Translations under genes and position numbers: made by a program
Shown: piece by piece, positions 1-10,269 of the stretch
Numbering within the stretch: position 1 is the first letter of the stretch
Layout: every line of letters starts with the position of its first letter
DNA from: Glomus cerebriforme
Taxonomy: Eukaryota; Glomeromycota; Glomeromycetes; Glomerales; Glomeraceae
Length of the DNA stretch: 34,511 nt
Assembly (NCBI GenBank): GCA_003550305.1
Contig: QKYT01000202.1
Span: forward strand, 46,649-81,159
Reading direction: 5' to 3'
The notes under the pieces: generated by a model
The model's input: the letters and a program-made list of their open reading frames with translations, nothing else
Told to the model about the DNA's origin: nothing
Databases searched by the model: none

Positions 1-244
1 GTTAGTTATATTTACCTGTAGAAACGGTTAACATGATATAAATTTGAAATTGTAAGATGTCAATTGCCTTCTACTAATCTTTTNTTACCCAAGCTCATCG
101 GTTTTTGGCTTGGCTCATCGGTTTGACGCGTGTTTTTATATGTTATTTTTTTTTTTTTGAGGTGGGTTCGCTAAATTGATCATCGGAAATTTTTTTTTTA
201 CTAATTGGAATTGTACAACGTGGATCAAAATTGTTATGATTCAG

Positions 245-413
245 GGGCTTTAAATTAGATCCAATTTCAACAATCGGCTCATATGATACGAAATTTGGGT
301 TATATAATATCCCAAAAATGGAAATTGTTTATCGATCACTTAAATTTTGGCCGGAATTACCGGAATTACCAAATTTGAAAACACCGGTGATGATCACAGC
401 TGGTGATAAATAG
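245..413 (+). CDS. possible terminal exon of an unidentified gene (partial)
   Basis: A short open frame follows a possible acceptor (TTCAG ending at 244) and runs to TAG at 411-413. It gives about 55 residues ending LPELPNLKTPVMITAGDK. Residue use looks protein-like, and PVMITAGDK recalls the strand before the acid residue of alpha/beta hydrolases, but the protein stops there, so this is weak. Upstream exons would lie in 1-244 or outside the window; I could not find them. Position 84 is an N, and a 12-base motif is repeated at 93-104 and 113-124. It may be a gene fragment or chance. Confidence 0.3.
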
Positions 414-851
414 CAAACTTCTATAATTATTTATTTATTAAAATCATAATTTTACTTTAATAAAAACAAATATTACTTTTATTAAAACTATTTTACAATT
501 AGTATGTTTTAAATCTGTATGTATATATAAAGATATATGAATTTTATTTAATCAATTTAAATGTGTAAAAATTAAAAATTAAAAAATCATACTTGTTATC
601 TACTTTTATATATAATACCTAACCTTAATAAGTTATAAAGAAAGACCATTAAAGAATTAGATAAAGGATAAGAGATTAAAAAAAAAAAGTAGAATATTCA
701 TATTTTCTGATATTGAAAAAAAATTTTCAGTTTATATTAGTAAATATTGAATACAATTTTATAATGGATGAAAAATATTAAATCTTATTATACAATATAC
801 TTTTTTTGTAAATCAAGTTATTTATTACCTTTCTCCATTTCATCTTTTCTT
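414..851. other. intergenic, AT-rich, no gene seen
   Basis: This stretch holds poly-A/T runs and short TATA-like repeats. It lies downstream of the possible partial exon and of FBP1, whose stop codon is at 852-854 on the minus strand, so it should contain the FBP1 3' UTR and polyadenylation site. No frame looks coding. Confidence 0.6.
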
Positions 852-2208
852 TTAATTATGTCTTTTATAAATCTCTTCTATATCTTCAATATCCTCTTTA
901 CTACCCAAAAAAATAGGACATCTATCATGAATTTTTTGAGGAGTAATATCCAATACTCTTTCTTTACCAGTAGTGGCTTTACCACCAGCTTGCTCGGTAA
1001 GAAAAGCCATAGGAAAACATTCATAAAGCATTCTTAATTTTCCATTTTTAGACTTTTTATCAGCAGGATAAGCAAATATACCACCATACAATAATGTACG
1101 ATGTACATCTGCTACCATTGATCCAATATACCTAGCTGAGTATGGATTCTTGCCTTCAGTGAATTTTAATGAATTAAAATATTCTGTACATGCTTCATCC
1201 CAATATTTTGCATTTCCTTCATTAACTGAATATATCTTTCCACGTTGTGGAATTTGAATCTAAAAAAAAATAAACAGAAGTTAAAGTAATTTTTGAAAAT
1301 AATATACTAATAAGTAGATTAAGTTCTCAATACTTACATTAGGATGAGTGAGAATAAATTCCCCAATGGCCTAAAATAATTTTTGGAAAAAAAATAATTA
1401 TTTGATGCCTAAATATACTAAATATATTAATTAAAAAGTTGCCACTTACATTATCAAGAGTATAACCGTTCACTCCATTACCAACTGAGATGATCATGTT
1501 AGCAGAACTACCATACATACAATAACCAGCAACAACCATTTCACGACCAGGCCTCAAAACATCTGAAATAGTTCCATTAGATTCATCTTTCTAAAATATG
1601 TTTAAATAAAAAAAAAATCAATTTTTTTTTCTCTAAAAATAAATAAATAATATGTATACATATACATATAGTCTCTTAAGACTATATTTATTACTTACAA
1701 TTTTATAGATACCAAAGATAGTACCAACATTAACACCAGCATCAATATTAGAAGAACCATCTAATGGATCAAAAACAACACAATATTTTCCTCTTGTTTC
1801 TTCTTCAACGATAATAGCATCCTCATCTTCTTCAGAAACCATCACTGCTACTCTTCCGGATGAACGAAGTGCATTGATAAAAATTTCATTGGAAATAACA
1901 TCAAGCTTTTTTTGTTCATCTCCTGAAACATTAACTGCTCCACCAGCAAGACCAACTCTAATTTTTTAAAAAAATTTCAGTGACAACATCAAATCAGATT
2001 TAATCACACTAATGACCATATTCATAAATGATACTTACAAATTTAATAAACGGGCTTTTCTAACATTAGTTGCTACGAATTTGCAACCAAGTTGAACAGC
2101 ATTTAATAATATAGTCAAGTCACCACTTGCTTCTTTATGTTTACGTTGTTCGTCAAGAACATGGCGAGTCAAAGTAATAATATCAGTAGTAATATTTTTT
2201 TCAGACAT
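852..2208 (-). CDS. FBP1: fructose-1,6-bisphosphatase, five exons, 336 aa
   Basis: It hydrolyses fructose 1,6-bisphosphate to fructose 6-phosphate, the committed step of gluconeogenesis in the cytosol. Exons on the minus strand are 2208-2039, 1957-1699, 1590-1450, 1370-1338 and 1259-852; all introns are GT..AG and the frame stays open throughout. The fourth exon is only 33 nt ([11 protein letters not shown]). Family motifs are present: the DITTL-like N-terminal helix ([11 protein letters not shown]), the metal site VSEEDED, the signature [26 protein letters not shown], and the substrate-binding [20 protein letters not shown]. The 336-aa length is normal for the family. I chose the ATG at 2208 because the protein then aligns with known N-termini; an in-frame ATG at 2250 would add 14 residues. 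Residue 2 is Ser, not the Pro that marks the yeast enzyme for glucose-triggered decay. Confidence 0.96.
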
Positions 2209-2551
2209 AACTAATTTTAAACGGACTACGAAAAGACGAAATTTGCTCACAAATAAGATGGATGCAGAACATCCGTTTATCTAATTAAATAATGGGAAAT
2301 ATCGAACAGCTCCCTACATTTTTCCTATTCTGTATTCATTGTACGTTCAGTGTAATACAAGTTCTTATAAAAGTAAAAAATAATATAAAAAAATTCTCGC
2401 CGAATTTAGAATTGATTTTATTGCTTCAATTCTAAATAGATTAACTATTGCTATATATACTGTATATTTATATTAACCCTGAGTAAATACATGTGAATTT
2501 AAAAATTTTTTGGTGGATCAAAATTTACGAATCAATTTTATACAGTTTCAG

Positions 2552-2637
2552 GCTCATGATCCATTTTTTCGTGAAAATGACACTTTCCTTGTGAAAGACT
2601 TTCACAAGGCGACAATTTCATGAAAAGGATCATGAGC
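2552..2637. repeat. 86-bp imperfect hairpin (foldback)
   Basis: The outer arms GCTCATGATCC (2552-2562) and GGATCATGAGC (2627-2637) are exact complements. The core CCTTGTGAAAG-A-CTTTCACAAGG (2587-2609) is a perfect dyad with a one-base centre. The sequences between also pair imperfectly (TTTCGTGAAAAT against the reverse complement of ATTTCATGAAAA). The right arm is about 7 nt shorter than the left. It could be a tiny foldback MITE or a structured regulatory element. It lies about 345 bp upstream of the FBP1 start codon. Confidence 0.8.
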
Positions 2638-2657
2638 AGGGAGTGTATTTTTTTTCG

Positions 2658-2677
2658 GTATACCGTATACGGTATAC
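2658..2677. repeat. 20-bp perfect palindrome
   Basis: GTATACCGTATACGGTATAC reads identically on both strands. It is 20 bp from the 86-bp hairpin and upstream of FBP1. It could be a binding site for a dimeric regulator or part of the same foldback insertion; the sequence alone does not decide. Confidence 0.85.
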
Positions 2678-2970
2678 TTTATTTTCTTTTGAATACGAGA
2701 TAATAATTTATTATTTCCCCGTTTTTTATACATTTATCACGATCTTTTATAATATTACAGTAATTCTAAAAATCTTAAGTTTTTATTGAAAAGAACATAA
2801 AATACATAAAACAAAAGTAGACTTAAAAAGATTTAACTTATAGAAGAGACAAAAATAAAATAGAAATTAGAAAATATAAATAAATAAATACGGTTAATTT
2901 GAGATCCGCAGTAATAAATTTTTTTTTTTTTATCATACATTCTATAAACTAAAAAAAAAATAAATAATTT

Positions 2971-4152
2971 TTAAATATTTCCAAATTTATAATGTTTCCA
3001 TCTTGCAATCAAATTAAATATCAATCTCAATCCGAAATAAGACCAACTTGTATACCATTTTTCTTTACTAACATTCAAAAATTTTCTTCTTATTAATTCA
3101 TTTCCTTTGTATTCTTGCTCATTTTCGTTAAAATCTTTAAAAAAATCCACAAAAAATTTAGTTTTATCAGTCATTATAGCATCAATACCCCAATTATGAC
3201 AATTTTTTGCATGGTTTTCCTCGTTAACAGTCCATACAAATACTGGTTTTCCTTTATTATGAGCTTCTTCAATAAATTTTCGTCCATTATATCCAGACAA
3301 TGCAATATACCTCAAATTATATCCATCCACATCACTAAAATAATCTTCAGCTATTGCCAATGAAACACCTATATGGACTATTGGAATATCAGATAAATAA
3401 GTTCTTGCATATGAAATGAATTTTGGATGCCATATTCCTAATGCAATTCGTTTAGAAAATACGGATAAATCTTCATCATATGATTTAAGAATTTTGTTTA
3501 AAGTTATAAGGACTTTAGGTGATAAATACACTTTGATATCAATTACAGCCCAAACGTGAGAATTCTCAGGTTTGAGAAGAAGGTCAAAAACATCTTGAAA
3601 ACGAGCAATTGAACAACGTGGTTCTTGTTTTGTTGTAAGAAATTCAATGTCTCCAAAATATTTCTTATCGGATATCATTCCATTTCCCGTAGTTGTACGA
3701 TCCAATGAAGGGTCATGTATTATAATAAGTTCATTATCAAGAGTTGGATGAATATCTAATTTAAAACTTAATTAATTATTCTTAATTAAATGAATTTGAA
3801 ATGAATTTATAAAAAAATTTTTATACCAAATTCAACAGCATCGGCACCATCAGCAATGGCTTGTTCAATGGACAAAACAGTATTTTCAGGATAATTAGCA
3901 CTTGCACCCCTATGACCTACGATAAATGGCCTCCCGATTCTTGAAATCCCAAAATCACATCCTTTCGGAGTAACAGTTTTATTCAAAAAATAAAGATTTA
4001 ATTAAACGATACGAATTATGAAACCAACAAACAAGTTTGATACTTACTTTTAACGCTTTGAGCTATAATAAAGAAAATTATAATTAAGGTAAGAATAAAT
4101 ACATTTCTTTACAAAAATAATAAAATAATCAATAAATAAACTTACAATCCAT
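2971..4152 (-). CDS. glycerophosphodiester phosphodiesterase, Pgc1-like, four exons, 313 aa
   Basis: This GDPD-family TIM-barrel enzyme cleaves glycerophosphodiesters or, in yeast Pgc1, phosphatidylglycerol. Exons are 4152-4146 (7 nt), 4062-4048 (15 nt), 3961-3827 and 3755-2971. The coding total is 942 nt, exactly 314 codons, which supports the two tiny exons. Motifs: VGHRGASANYPENT (first catalytic His), VEFDIHPTLDNELIIIHDP (metal-binding acids and second His), LDRTTTGNG, and near the end PVFVWTVN and GIDAIMTD. The C-terminus carries an aromatic, hydrophobic segment (SWSYFGLRLIFNLIARW) that could anchor the protein, as the Pgc1 tail does. The 313-aa length is close to yeast Pgc1 (321). The acceptor of intron 2 (CCGAAAG at 3962) is pyrimidine-poor but is the only nearby one that keeps frame. 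The gene is divergent from the P450 gene. Confidence 0.9.
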
Positions 4153-4577
4153 TTTTCGTTACAGAAAGAAAAAAAAAACAGTTATTGGGGCATTAAATAT
4201 TTAACCGGAAGGTCTAATTTTAATTAAAAATTGGTCAACAAAAAATATAAATAATTTTCGCTAATTGGAAAAGTTTGATTACAAATTGCATCATCATTAT
4301 TTAAAAATTGGTTGAAGGAAATTAGAATTTTCCAGATCGTCAAGAGTTGGACAAAGATCAGGATAACGGGATATCTAAAATTCCCTGGCCGAAGGACATT
4401 TTTGAAAATTGTTACCTTTACAAAGAGTGTGAAATTTCCTCTCCTAAAAATTTCTGATTTGGATGTATATATGTCGACGAATAAATTGGGATTTACTAGA
4501 TTTAGTAAATTACAAAATCACACGAGTTCTATTTTTTACCAAACTAAATTAAGAAAAGTATAAAATTCTATTTATAA
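4153..4577. promoter_or_regulatory. divergent promoter shared by the GDPD and P450 genes
   Basis: The two start codons (4152 minus, 4578 plus) face away from each other across 425 bp. The stretch contains several ATTGG (inverted CCAAT) motifs. An 83-codon frame at 4312-4563 is present, but its residue pattern matches no domain and it overlaps the expected 5' UTR. Confidence 0.5.
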
Positions 4578-6437
4578 ATGAAAAATGATTTCAATTTTTT
4601 TTTTTCAATTATGACGGTAATCGAAGAATTCACTTTTGATACATCAAATTTTCTTTTTTTCTTCCTTATTTTTATTTTAACTTACATAACACAATTTTAT
4701 CTTCGTTATTTTTCAAGACAAAATCCAATTCCAGGTCCAATCCCTTTTCCATTAATAGGAAACTTTGAAACTTATCGTCCAAATTCATCGCAATGGGCAA
4801 ATGAACTTCAAAAAAAATATGGTGATATTTTTGAAGTTTATTTAGGAGGTTTATTTTCTCTAAATAATAAACAAATCTGGATTTCAAATGCAAATCTTAC
4901 TAATAAATTACTTTCTTCGCATTCAAATAATAATTTTCCTTATCGTACAACTGAAAATGAAGGATTAGATAAAATGGATATGACAAGTAAAGGAATAGTA
5001 TTTAATAGAAATATAAATAGTTGGGCATATAATAGAAAAATTTTATCTCAAGTGTTGATGGCTCCCAAATTTTTAAAGAAAGCTGTAAAAAATACCAAAG
5101 AATTATTTTGTGAAATGGAAAAATATTGGGAAAAGCTTGGTTATTTAAATGAACAAGAGAATGATTTTAATTTAGCAAGTTGGATGACAAGATTTATGAC
5201 AGATTCCGTTTTTAACCTAACTACAAATACAAATTCTCATGCTTTACTTAATTATTTTAATACTCTTAATAAAGATGAAGAAGAAATTAACAATAATCAT
5301 CTTTTAAAAGAATCAGAAAAATTTGTAAATTATATTAGATTACATTTCGTTGCTTGTATTTTCTTTAAAGATACTCCAAAATTATTAAGAACAATCCTTC
5401 CAACAAATAGAAGAAAATCAAAAGAATTATTGGAAGTTGTGGCATGGCTAAATAATAAAGTGTTAGAATTAATTAGAGAAAGAAAAAAAGAAATTGAAAA
5501 TGCTGAACCGGATGAAGAATTAAGTGCTGATATGTTAACTTTATTATTAACAATCAATACAAACCGTGATCCTAAATATGCAAAAGCAACTGTTGATGAT
5601 GATTTGATTAATGCTAGACCGATGAGTGAAGACGAAGTTCGTGAAAACGTTTATGAAATTATGGGAGGTGGAATCGACACAGTATGTTAAAAATATATAC
5701 AGTATATGTACATGTATATGTGTATATATATTTCAGGTCAAATTTATTTATTTTTGAATTTTACTTTTTTAGACCGCAAACACGTTTTGTTACGTGGTTT
5801 ATTATCTTACACATTATCCTGAAGTGAAACAAAAGATGTTGCAAGAAATAGAAAAAATCTTTGGTAAAGATACGAATTGCGAAATTACATATGAAGACAT
5901 AAACAAATTAAATTATTGTGGAGCAATCATCAAAGAAGGTTATTTAAATTTTTTTTTTTTTTTTACTCGTTCAATTTTAAATAAATAAATATATATATAT
6001 ATGTTTTTAATGAAAAAAATTTAAACAAATTTTTAGTCTCGCGTTTAATGCCAACCGTTTCAGTTTTATTTCGCGTATCAGCAAAACCAGATGAAATTGC
6101 GGGTTATAAATTCCCTGCAAACACACAATTCATGATAAATATTCCGGGTATACAAATGCATACTTCCTATTGGAAGCATCCGGAAAAATTCGACCCTGAT
6201 CGTTTTATGTATAATGAACAAATTCCAAAGAACGCTTTGCTTTATTTTGGTGGAGGAGCAAGAGTTTGTATGGGCAAACAATTGGCAATATTACAATTGA
6301 AAGCATTGATGATTTTGCTATATAGAAAATATGATGTGGAATTAGTGGATATGAGTGGAGGTATAAAATATACTTCAACTGTTGTGAATCATTGCGAAGA
6401 ATTACCTGTGAAAATTAAAGTAAAAAATTCCGTTTAA
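4578..6437 (+). CDS. cytochrome P450 monooxygenase, three exons, 545-556 aa
   Basis: This is a heme-thiolate monooxygenase, probably ER-anchored; the substrate cannot be read from sequence. Exons are 4578-5681, 5773-5938 and 6037-6437. An N-terminal membrane helix (FLFFFLIFILTYITQFYL) is followed by the proline hinge NPIPGPIPFPLIGN. The I-helix oxygen-binding motif GGGIDTT spans intron 1, the K-helix ExxR (KEVSRL) spans intron 2, then come the FDPDRF motif and the heme-binding loop FGGGARVCMGKQLA with its Cys ligand. Two in-frame starts exist, 4578 and 4611; the second (MTVIEEF) lies nearer the membrane helix and may be the real one, giving 545 aa. The family cannot be named by eye. It is convergent with the zinc-finger gene (220 bp between stops). 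Confidence 0.96.
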
Positions 6438-6656
6438 AGAAATCGAATTGAAACTGTATATTTTTATTTTTTTTACCGAAAAGTAATTAACGAGTAAAAA
6501 AATCATTTATTTTATTTTATTTTTGTAAATTGTATATAATATATAACCGTTTGGAAATAAAGGAAAGCTTTTTTTTTTCCACCCATCATAAGCGAGATAA
6601 TTCCTTTAATAAGGCATCTAATTTCTTCTTCAATCTCTCTTTATAAAATCGTACGC

Positions 6657-9284
6657 TTATGAATACTCTCGTTTTATTTTTTTATGAGATCTTTTATGTC
6701 TCACTAAGGATTGTAATCTAGAGAAACTCTTTCCACATTTAGGTGCATCACATTTATGTGGACGTTCGCCTGTATGATTGCTCATATGGTATCTTAAATG
6801 ATCAGCCCGAATAAAACTCTTTTCGCATCCAGGTTCTCTACATTTGTGCGGTTTTTCACTGACATGAGTTAATTTATGATTTGCTAAATAATTAGATCGA
6901 GGAAAGCTCTTTTCACATCCCGGTTCATCACATTTATATGGCTTTTCTCCAGAATGAATTTTCTTATGATCTTTTAAATAATACGATCGAGTAAAACCTT
7001 TCCCACATTCAATACATTTATATGGTCGTTCACCAGTGTGAGTTCTCTTGTGATCTTTTAAATGATCGGATTGAGTATACCTCTTTTCACAGCCAGGCTC
7101 GTCACATTCATACGGTTTTTCGCCAGTATGAGTTTTCATATGACGAGTTAAATTGTAAAATTTGGAAAAACTCTTTCCGCATTCCAGTTCCTCGCATATA
7201 AATGGATTTTTCTCAGTAAAACAAATCCCATCTGTATGAGATTTTATATGATTTTCTAAAGCACTAGATCGAGAATATCTCTTTTCACAACCAGGCTGAT
7301 TACATATATATGAACATTTTTCAGTATGACCTTTAATGTGACGAGTGAAATGACCGGATTGAGTAAAGCTCTTTCCGCATCCCGGTTCATTACATTTATA
7401 TGGACGTTCACCGGTATGAGTTCTCATATGATCTGTTAAATGACCAGATCGGGAATATTTTTTTTTACAACCAGGAAAATCGCACGCGTATGGACGTTCT
7501 CCAGTGTGTCTCCTCATATGATCTGATAAATGACTTGATCGAGAATATGTCTTTCCACAATCTGGTTCTTTACATTTATATGGTCTCTCTCCAGTATGAG
7601 TTCTCATATGAATTTTCAAATAACTTTGTTGTGAGAATCGCTTCCCACATTTAGGTTCATTACATACATAACGCTTCTCTCTTGAATGCATTTTTTGATG
7701 ATGTTGAAACATGGATTTTGAAGAAAATTCTCTTCTACAACCGAACTGTTCACATTTGTATTTCTCTTTTTTGATTTCTGTATCATCCTTATTTTTAATG
7801 TATTCAATATCGGAATCATCGGATTTTATCGTATCTATACTAACATCATCTAAAATAGTTTCGATTTCAGAGTCACTATAATCTATTATAAAGAATTCTT
7901 TTTCCACCTAATTAAAGAGAATTAATATTTAAAAGAAAAGAAAAAACATGAAATATCTTTTTTTTTACTTACATTATGTTGTGATAAATCATTATTTTCT
8001 TGATATAATGTAGAACGTGAATTGTATAATATCATTTCACTATTATGAGATGATATATGTTCTTTTAATTCATAAGATCGAAAAAAGCTCATTTCACATC
8101 CTGGTACATTACATTTGTATGGAAGTTCACCAGTATGGCTTATCATATGACGTTGTAAATGACCCCACTGTATATAATTCTTTTCACATCCTGGTTCTTT
8201 ACACTTATATGGACGTTCTCCTGTATGAATTCTTTTATGACGTGCTAATATATTTGACCGTATAAAACTCTTTCCACATCCAGGTTCTTTACATTTATAA
8301 GGTTTTTCACCAGTATGAATTCTCATATGTTCAGTTAATTGAGAAGCCAAAATAAAAGTTTTTTCACAATTAGGCTCATTACATTTATATGGACGTTCAC
8401 CTGTATGAATTTTCTTATGTTGATGTAAACGATTTTGAACTATAAACCCTTTTCCACATTCCTCACACTTGTAAGGATAATCATTTACATGAATTTTTTG
8501 ATGTGATTTTAATCCTTTTAAATCAACAAATCGTTTTTTGCATCCAAGTTTATCACAAGAAAAAGGTTTATTTCCCGAATGTAATTTTTGATGATTCAAA
8601 AAAGAACGGTTTGAAGATAAAATTCTACCACAACCTTCTTGATTACATTTGTATCTATTCTTTTGAAAATTTTGAGATTTTCTAGATTTTTTAAACTTTT
8701 TTTTGGTGACAGTATCATCAGAATAATAATCATTTGTATCATATTCTTCGCTTATAAAAGAATCACTTGAGATTAAAGCTTCTTGGTTATAATCGATTGA
8801 GGTTAAAAATTTATGGTTACCAATAACGCTAGTACAAGAATGATCATCACCAGAACTAACGCAAGAATCAAATGTAACGAAAATTTTCCTTTCGTCATTA
8901 TAAGTTTCACTTGTTACGAGGTTATCATCACTGGTATGAATATCACGTGTATTATTCTCGTCGTCATTGCCACTAAATTCGGTAAGAAATTCATTCTAAA
9001 TTTTGATATCGTATTATGAAAAAATTTTTTTAATTATAAAAAATTGAAATATATTATTAATTTAATCATACATCACGTGGTTCATCCTTTTCTTCATAAA
9101 AGGAATCGAAATTCGGACCTTTTATACCGGCGTAAATTATTTGATTAAGTTGATTGATGAGATTAATTTTTTTTTTTTAAAAAAAAAAGAAATGATTTTA
9201 AATTATTTTTACGTTATCTATTTTTAATAATTAAAATAAATAATTTATAATTATACCTGGTGAACCATAATAACTTCGATGCAT
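6657..9284 (-). CDS. C2H2 zinc-finger protein with 19 fingers, four exons, 782 aa
   Basis: A likely nuclear DNA- or RNA-binding protein. Exons are 9284-9257 (28 nt), 9118-9072, 8995-7973 and 7907-6657; every junction keeps frame. Residues 26 to about 138 are acidic and Ser/Asp-rich, then a Lys/Arg patch (KKKFKKSRK) precedes seven fingers (about 140-340). A second acidic segment ([14 protein letters not shown]) and a basic patch precede twelve more fingers (about 416-775). Most fingers are CxxxxC...HxxxH with [12 protein letters not shown] linkers and an EPGC signature, as in TFIIIA-like fungal proteins. Exon 4 has no ATG at its start; it begins with GTG directly after an intron acceptor, so I treat the two halves as one spliced gene. 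The first finger of each half is divergent ([36 protein letters not shown]), which suggests the halves are duplicates. The target is unknown. Confidence 0.88.
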
Positions 9285-10068
9285 TTTTTTTTTTTCAAAA
9301 AAAAATAAAGGATTTAATTATTAAAAGAGCGTAAAAATTTTTATATTGACAATACGATGAAAATAAAAGAGATAGTTAGAAAGTTAAAAAAACAACCTTT
9401 TCATTCACAAAAACTTCATTTTTATATGAATTGTTTTGATTTTTTTTGAAAATGATGTTTATTTGCTAATTGTAGTCTTTTGATAGGAGATCAAAATCTA
9501 AAACTAGAAACGTAAATTCTGATTAATCTAGTCACATGAACAATGTCGTAACTAAATACGGTATTCTAAAACTCGAATTTTCGGTATGAGATCTCTTCAA
9601 ATTAGGCCAGTATGAATTCCTGATTAACAATCCTGATGGAATTATCATTAGTTTCTTTGTCATCGTCGGATCCATTAGATTTTTCGTCATCGACTTTTTG
9701 GTGTCATTACTATCTGACGCGATAAAAATCATAAAAAAACTTAATTATATATTTAGATAATTCCTTTTTGATAAAAAAGGGTCATACAGTAAAATGATAT
9801 CAGATATTATAACGCGAAACACTCTTTTTAGCCATTTATATTTTGTAACAAACTTACTTAAAACACTGGATATTTAAACAATTGTCGGATAAATTTACAA
9901 ATAAAATTTAAAAAAAAATCCTTTATGAAGATCAACTTTATTACATTTTATTAATTAACAATGAAATAACGATTTAAAATTCGATTTTCAAAAAAAGAGA
10001 GATTCCATTAGAATATAAATTTTTGATGAATTTAAAAAGATAAAAGAAAGTGAGAGAGAAAAGATTAA
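9285..10068. other. intergenic: zinc-finger gene promoter and 3' end of the small gene
   Basis: It contains poly-A/T runs and the upstream region of the zinc-finger gene (start at 9284, reading left). A short acidic frame on the minus strand around 9605-9695 (VDDEKSNGSDDDKETNDN) looks like a coding scrap, but I could not connect it to an exon. Confidence 0.5.
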
Positions 10069-10269
10069 TTATTTTTTTCCACCACCAGCATTTTTAGTAA
10101 TTTCATTATTGGCCGCTGCGGCATTATGGGATGATTTAGAAGTTTGTCCTCCTTTGCTATTTTCAGTCGTTTGATTATAAGCATTAGAGTTTGGATTAAA
10201 AGCATTCGATCTATCATTTGCGGATTTTTTTGCATCGCTTTTGGACTTTGTACTTCCGCTTTTATTCAT
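10069..10269 (-). CDS. small hydrophilic low-complexity protein, 66 aa
   Basis: A single open frame of 66 residues starting MNKSGSTKSKSDAKK and ending NAGGGKK. It is rich in Ser, Asn, Lys, Ala and Gly, with almost no hydrophobic residues, so it should be disordered and basic. A TTAATTAG acceptor sits three bases upstream of the ATG, which suggests a spliced 5' UTR. The composition recalls small fungal stress or seed-maturation (LEA-like) proteins, but I do not recognise it and assign no function. Its codon use is ordered enough, against the surrounding AT-rich DNA, to look real. Confidence 0.55.
   Translation of the reverse strand: MNKSGSTKSKSDAKKSANDRSNAFNPNSNAYNQTTENSKGGQTSKSSHNAAAANNEITKNAGGGKK

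Larger units (their letters stand above)
2209..2970. other. intergenic between FBP1 and the GDPD gene
   Basis: It contains the FBP1 promoter, since FBP1 starts at 2208 and reads leftward, and the 3' end of the GDPD gene. The notable content is a long hairpin (2552-2637) and a 20-bp perfect palindrome (2658-2677), listed separately. The remainder is AT-rich with no coding frame. Confidence 0.6.

Noticed and set aside
4312..4563. 83-codon plus-strand frame in the GDPD-P450 divergent promoter
   Set aside because: No domain or membrane pattern, and it ends 15 bp before the first P450 start. More likely leader sequence or chance.
7907..7973. Treating the zinc-finger region as two separate genes
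   Set aside because: Exon 4 has no ATG before its fingers, and a 65-bp GT..AG intron joins the halves in frame. One gene is simpler, though cDNA should decide.
9532..9732. 66-codon minus-strand frame and an overlapping acidic scrap
   Set aside because: The acidic scrap looks coding but has stops on both sides and no supporting splice partner.
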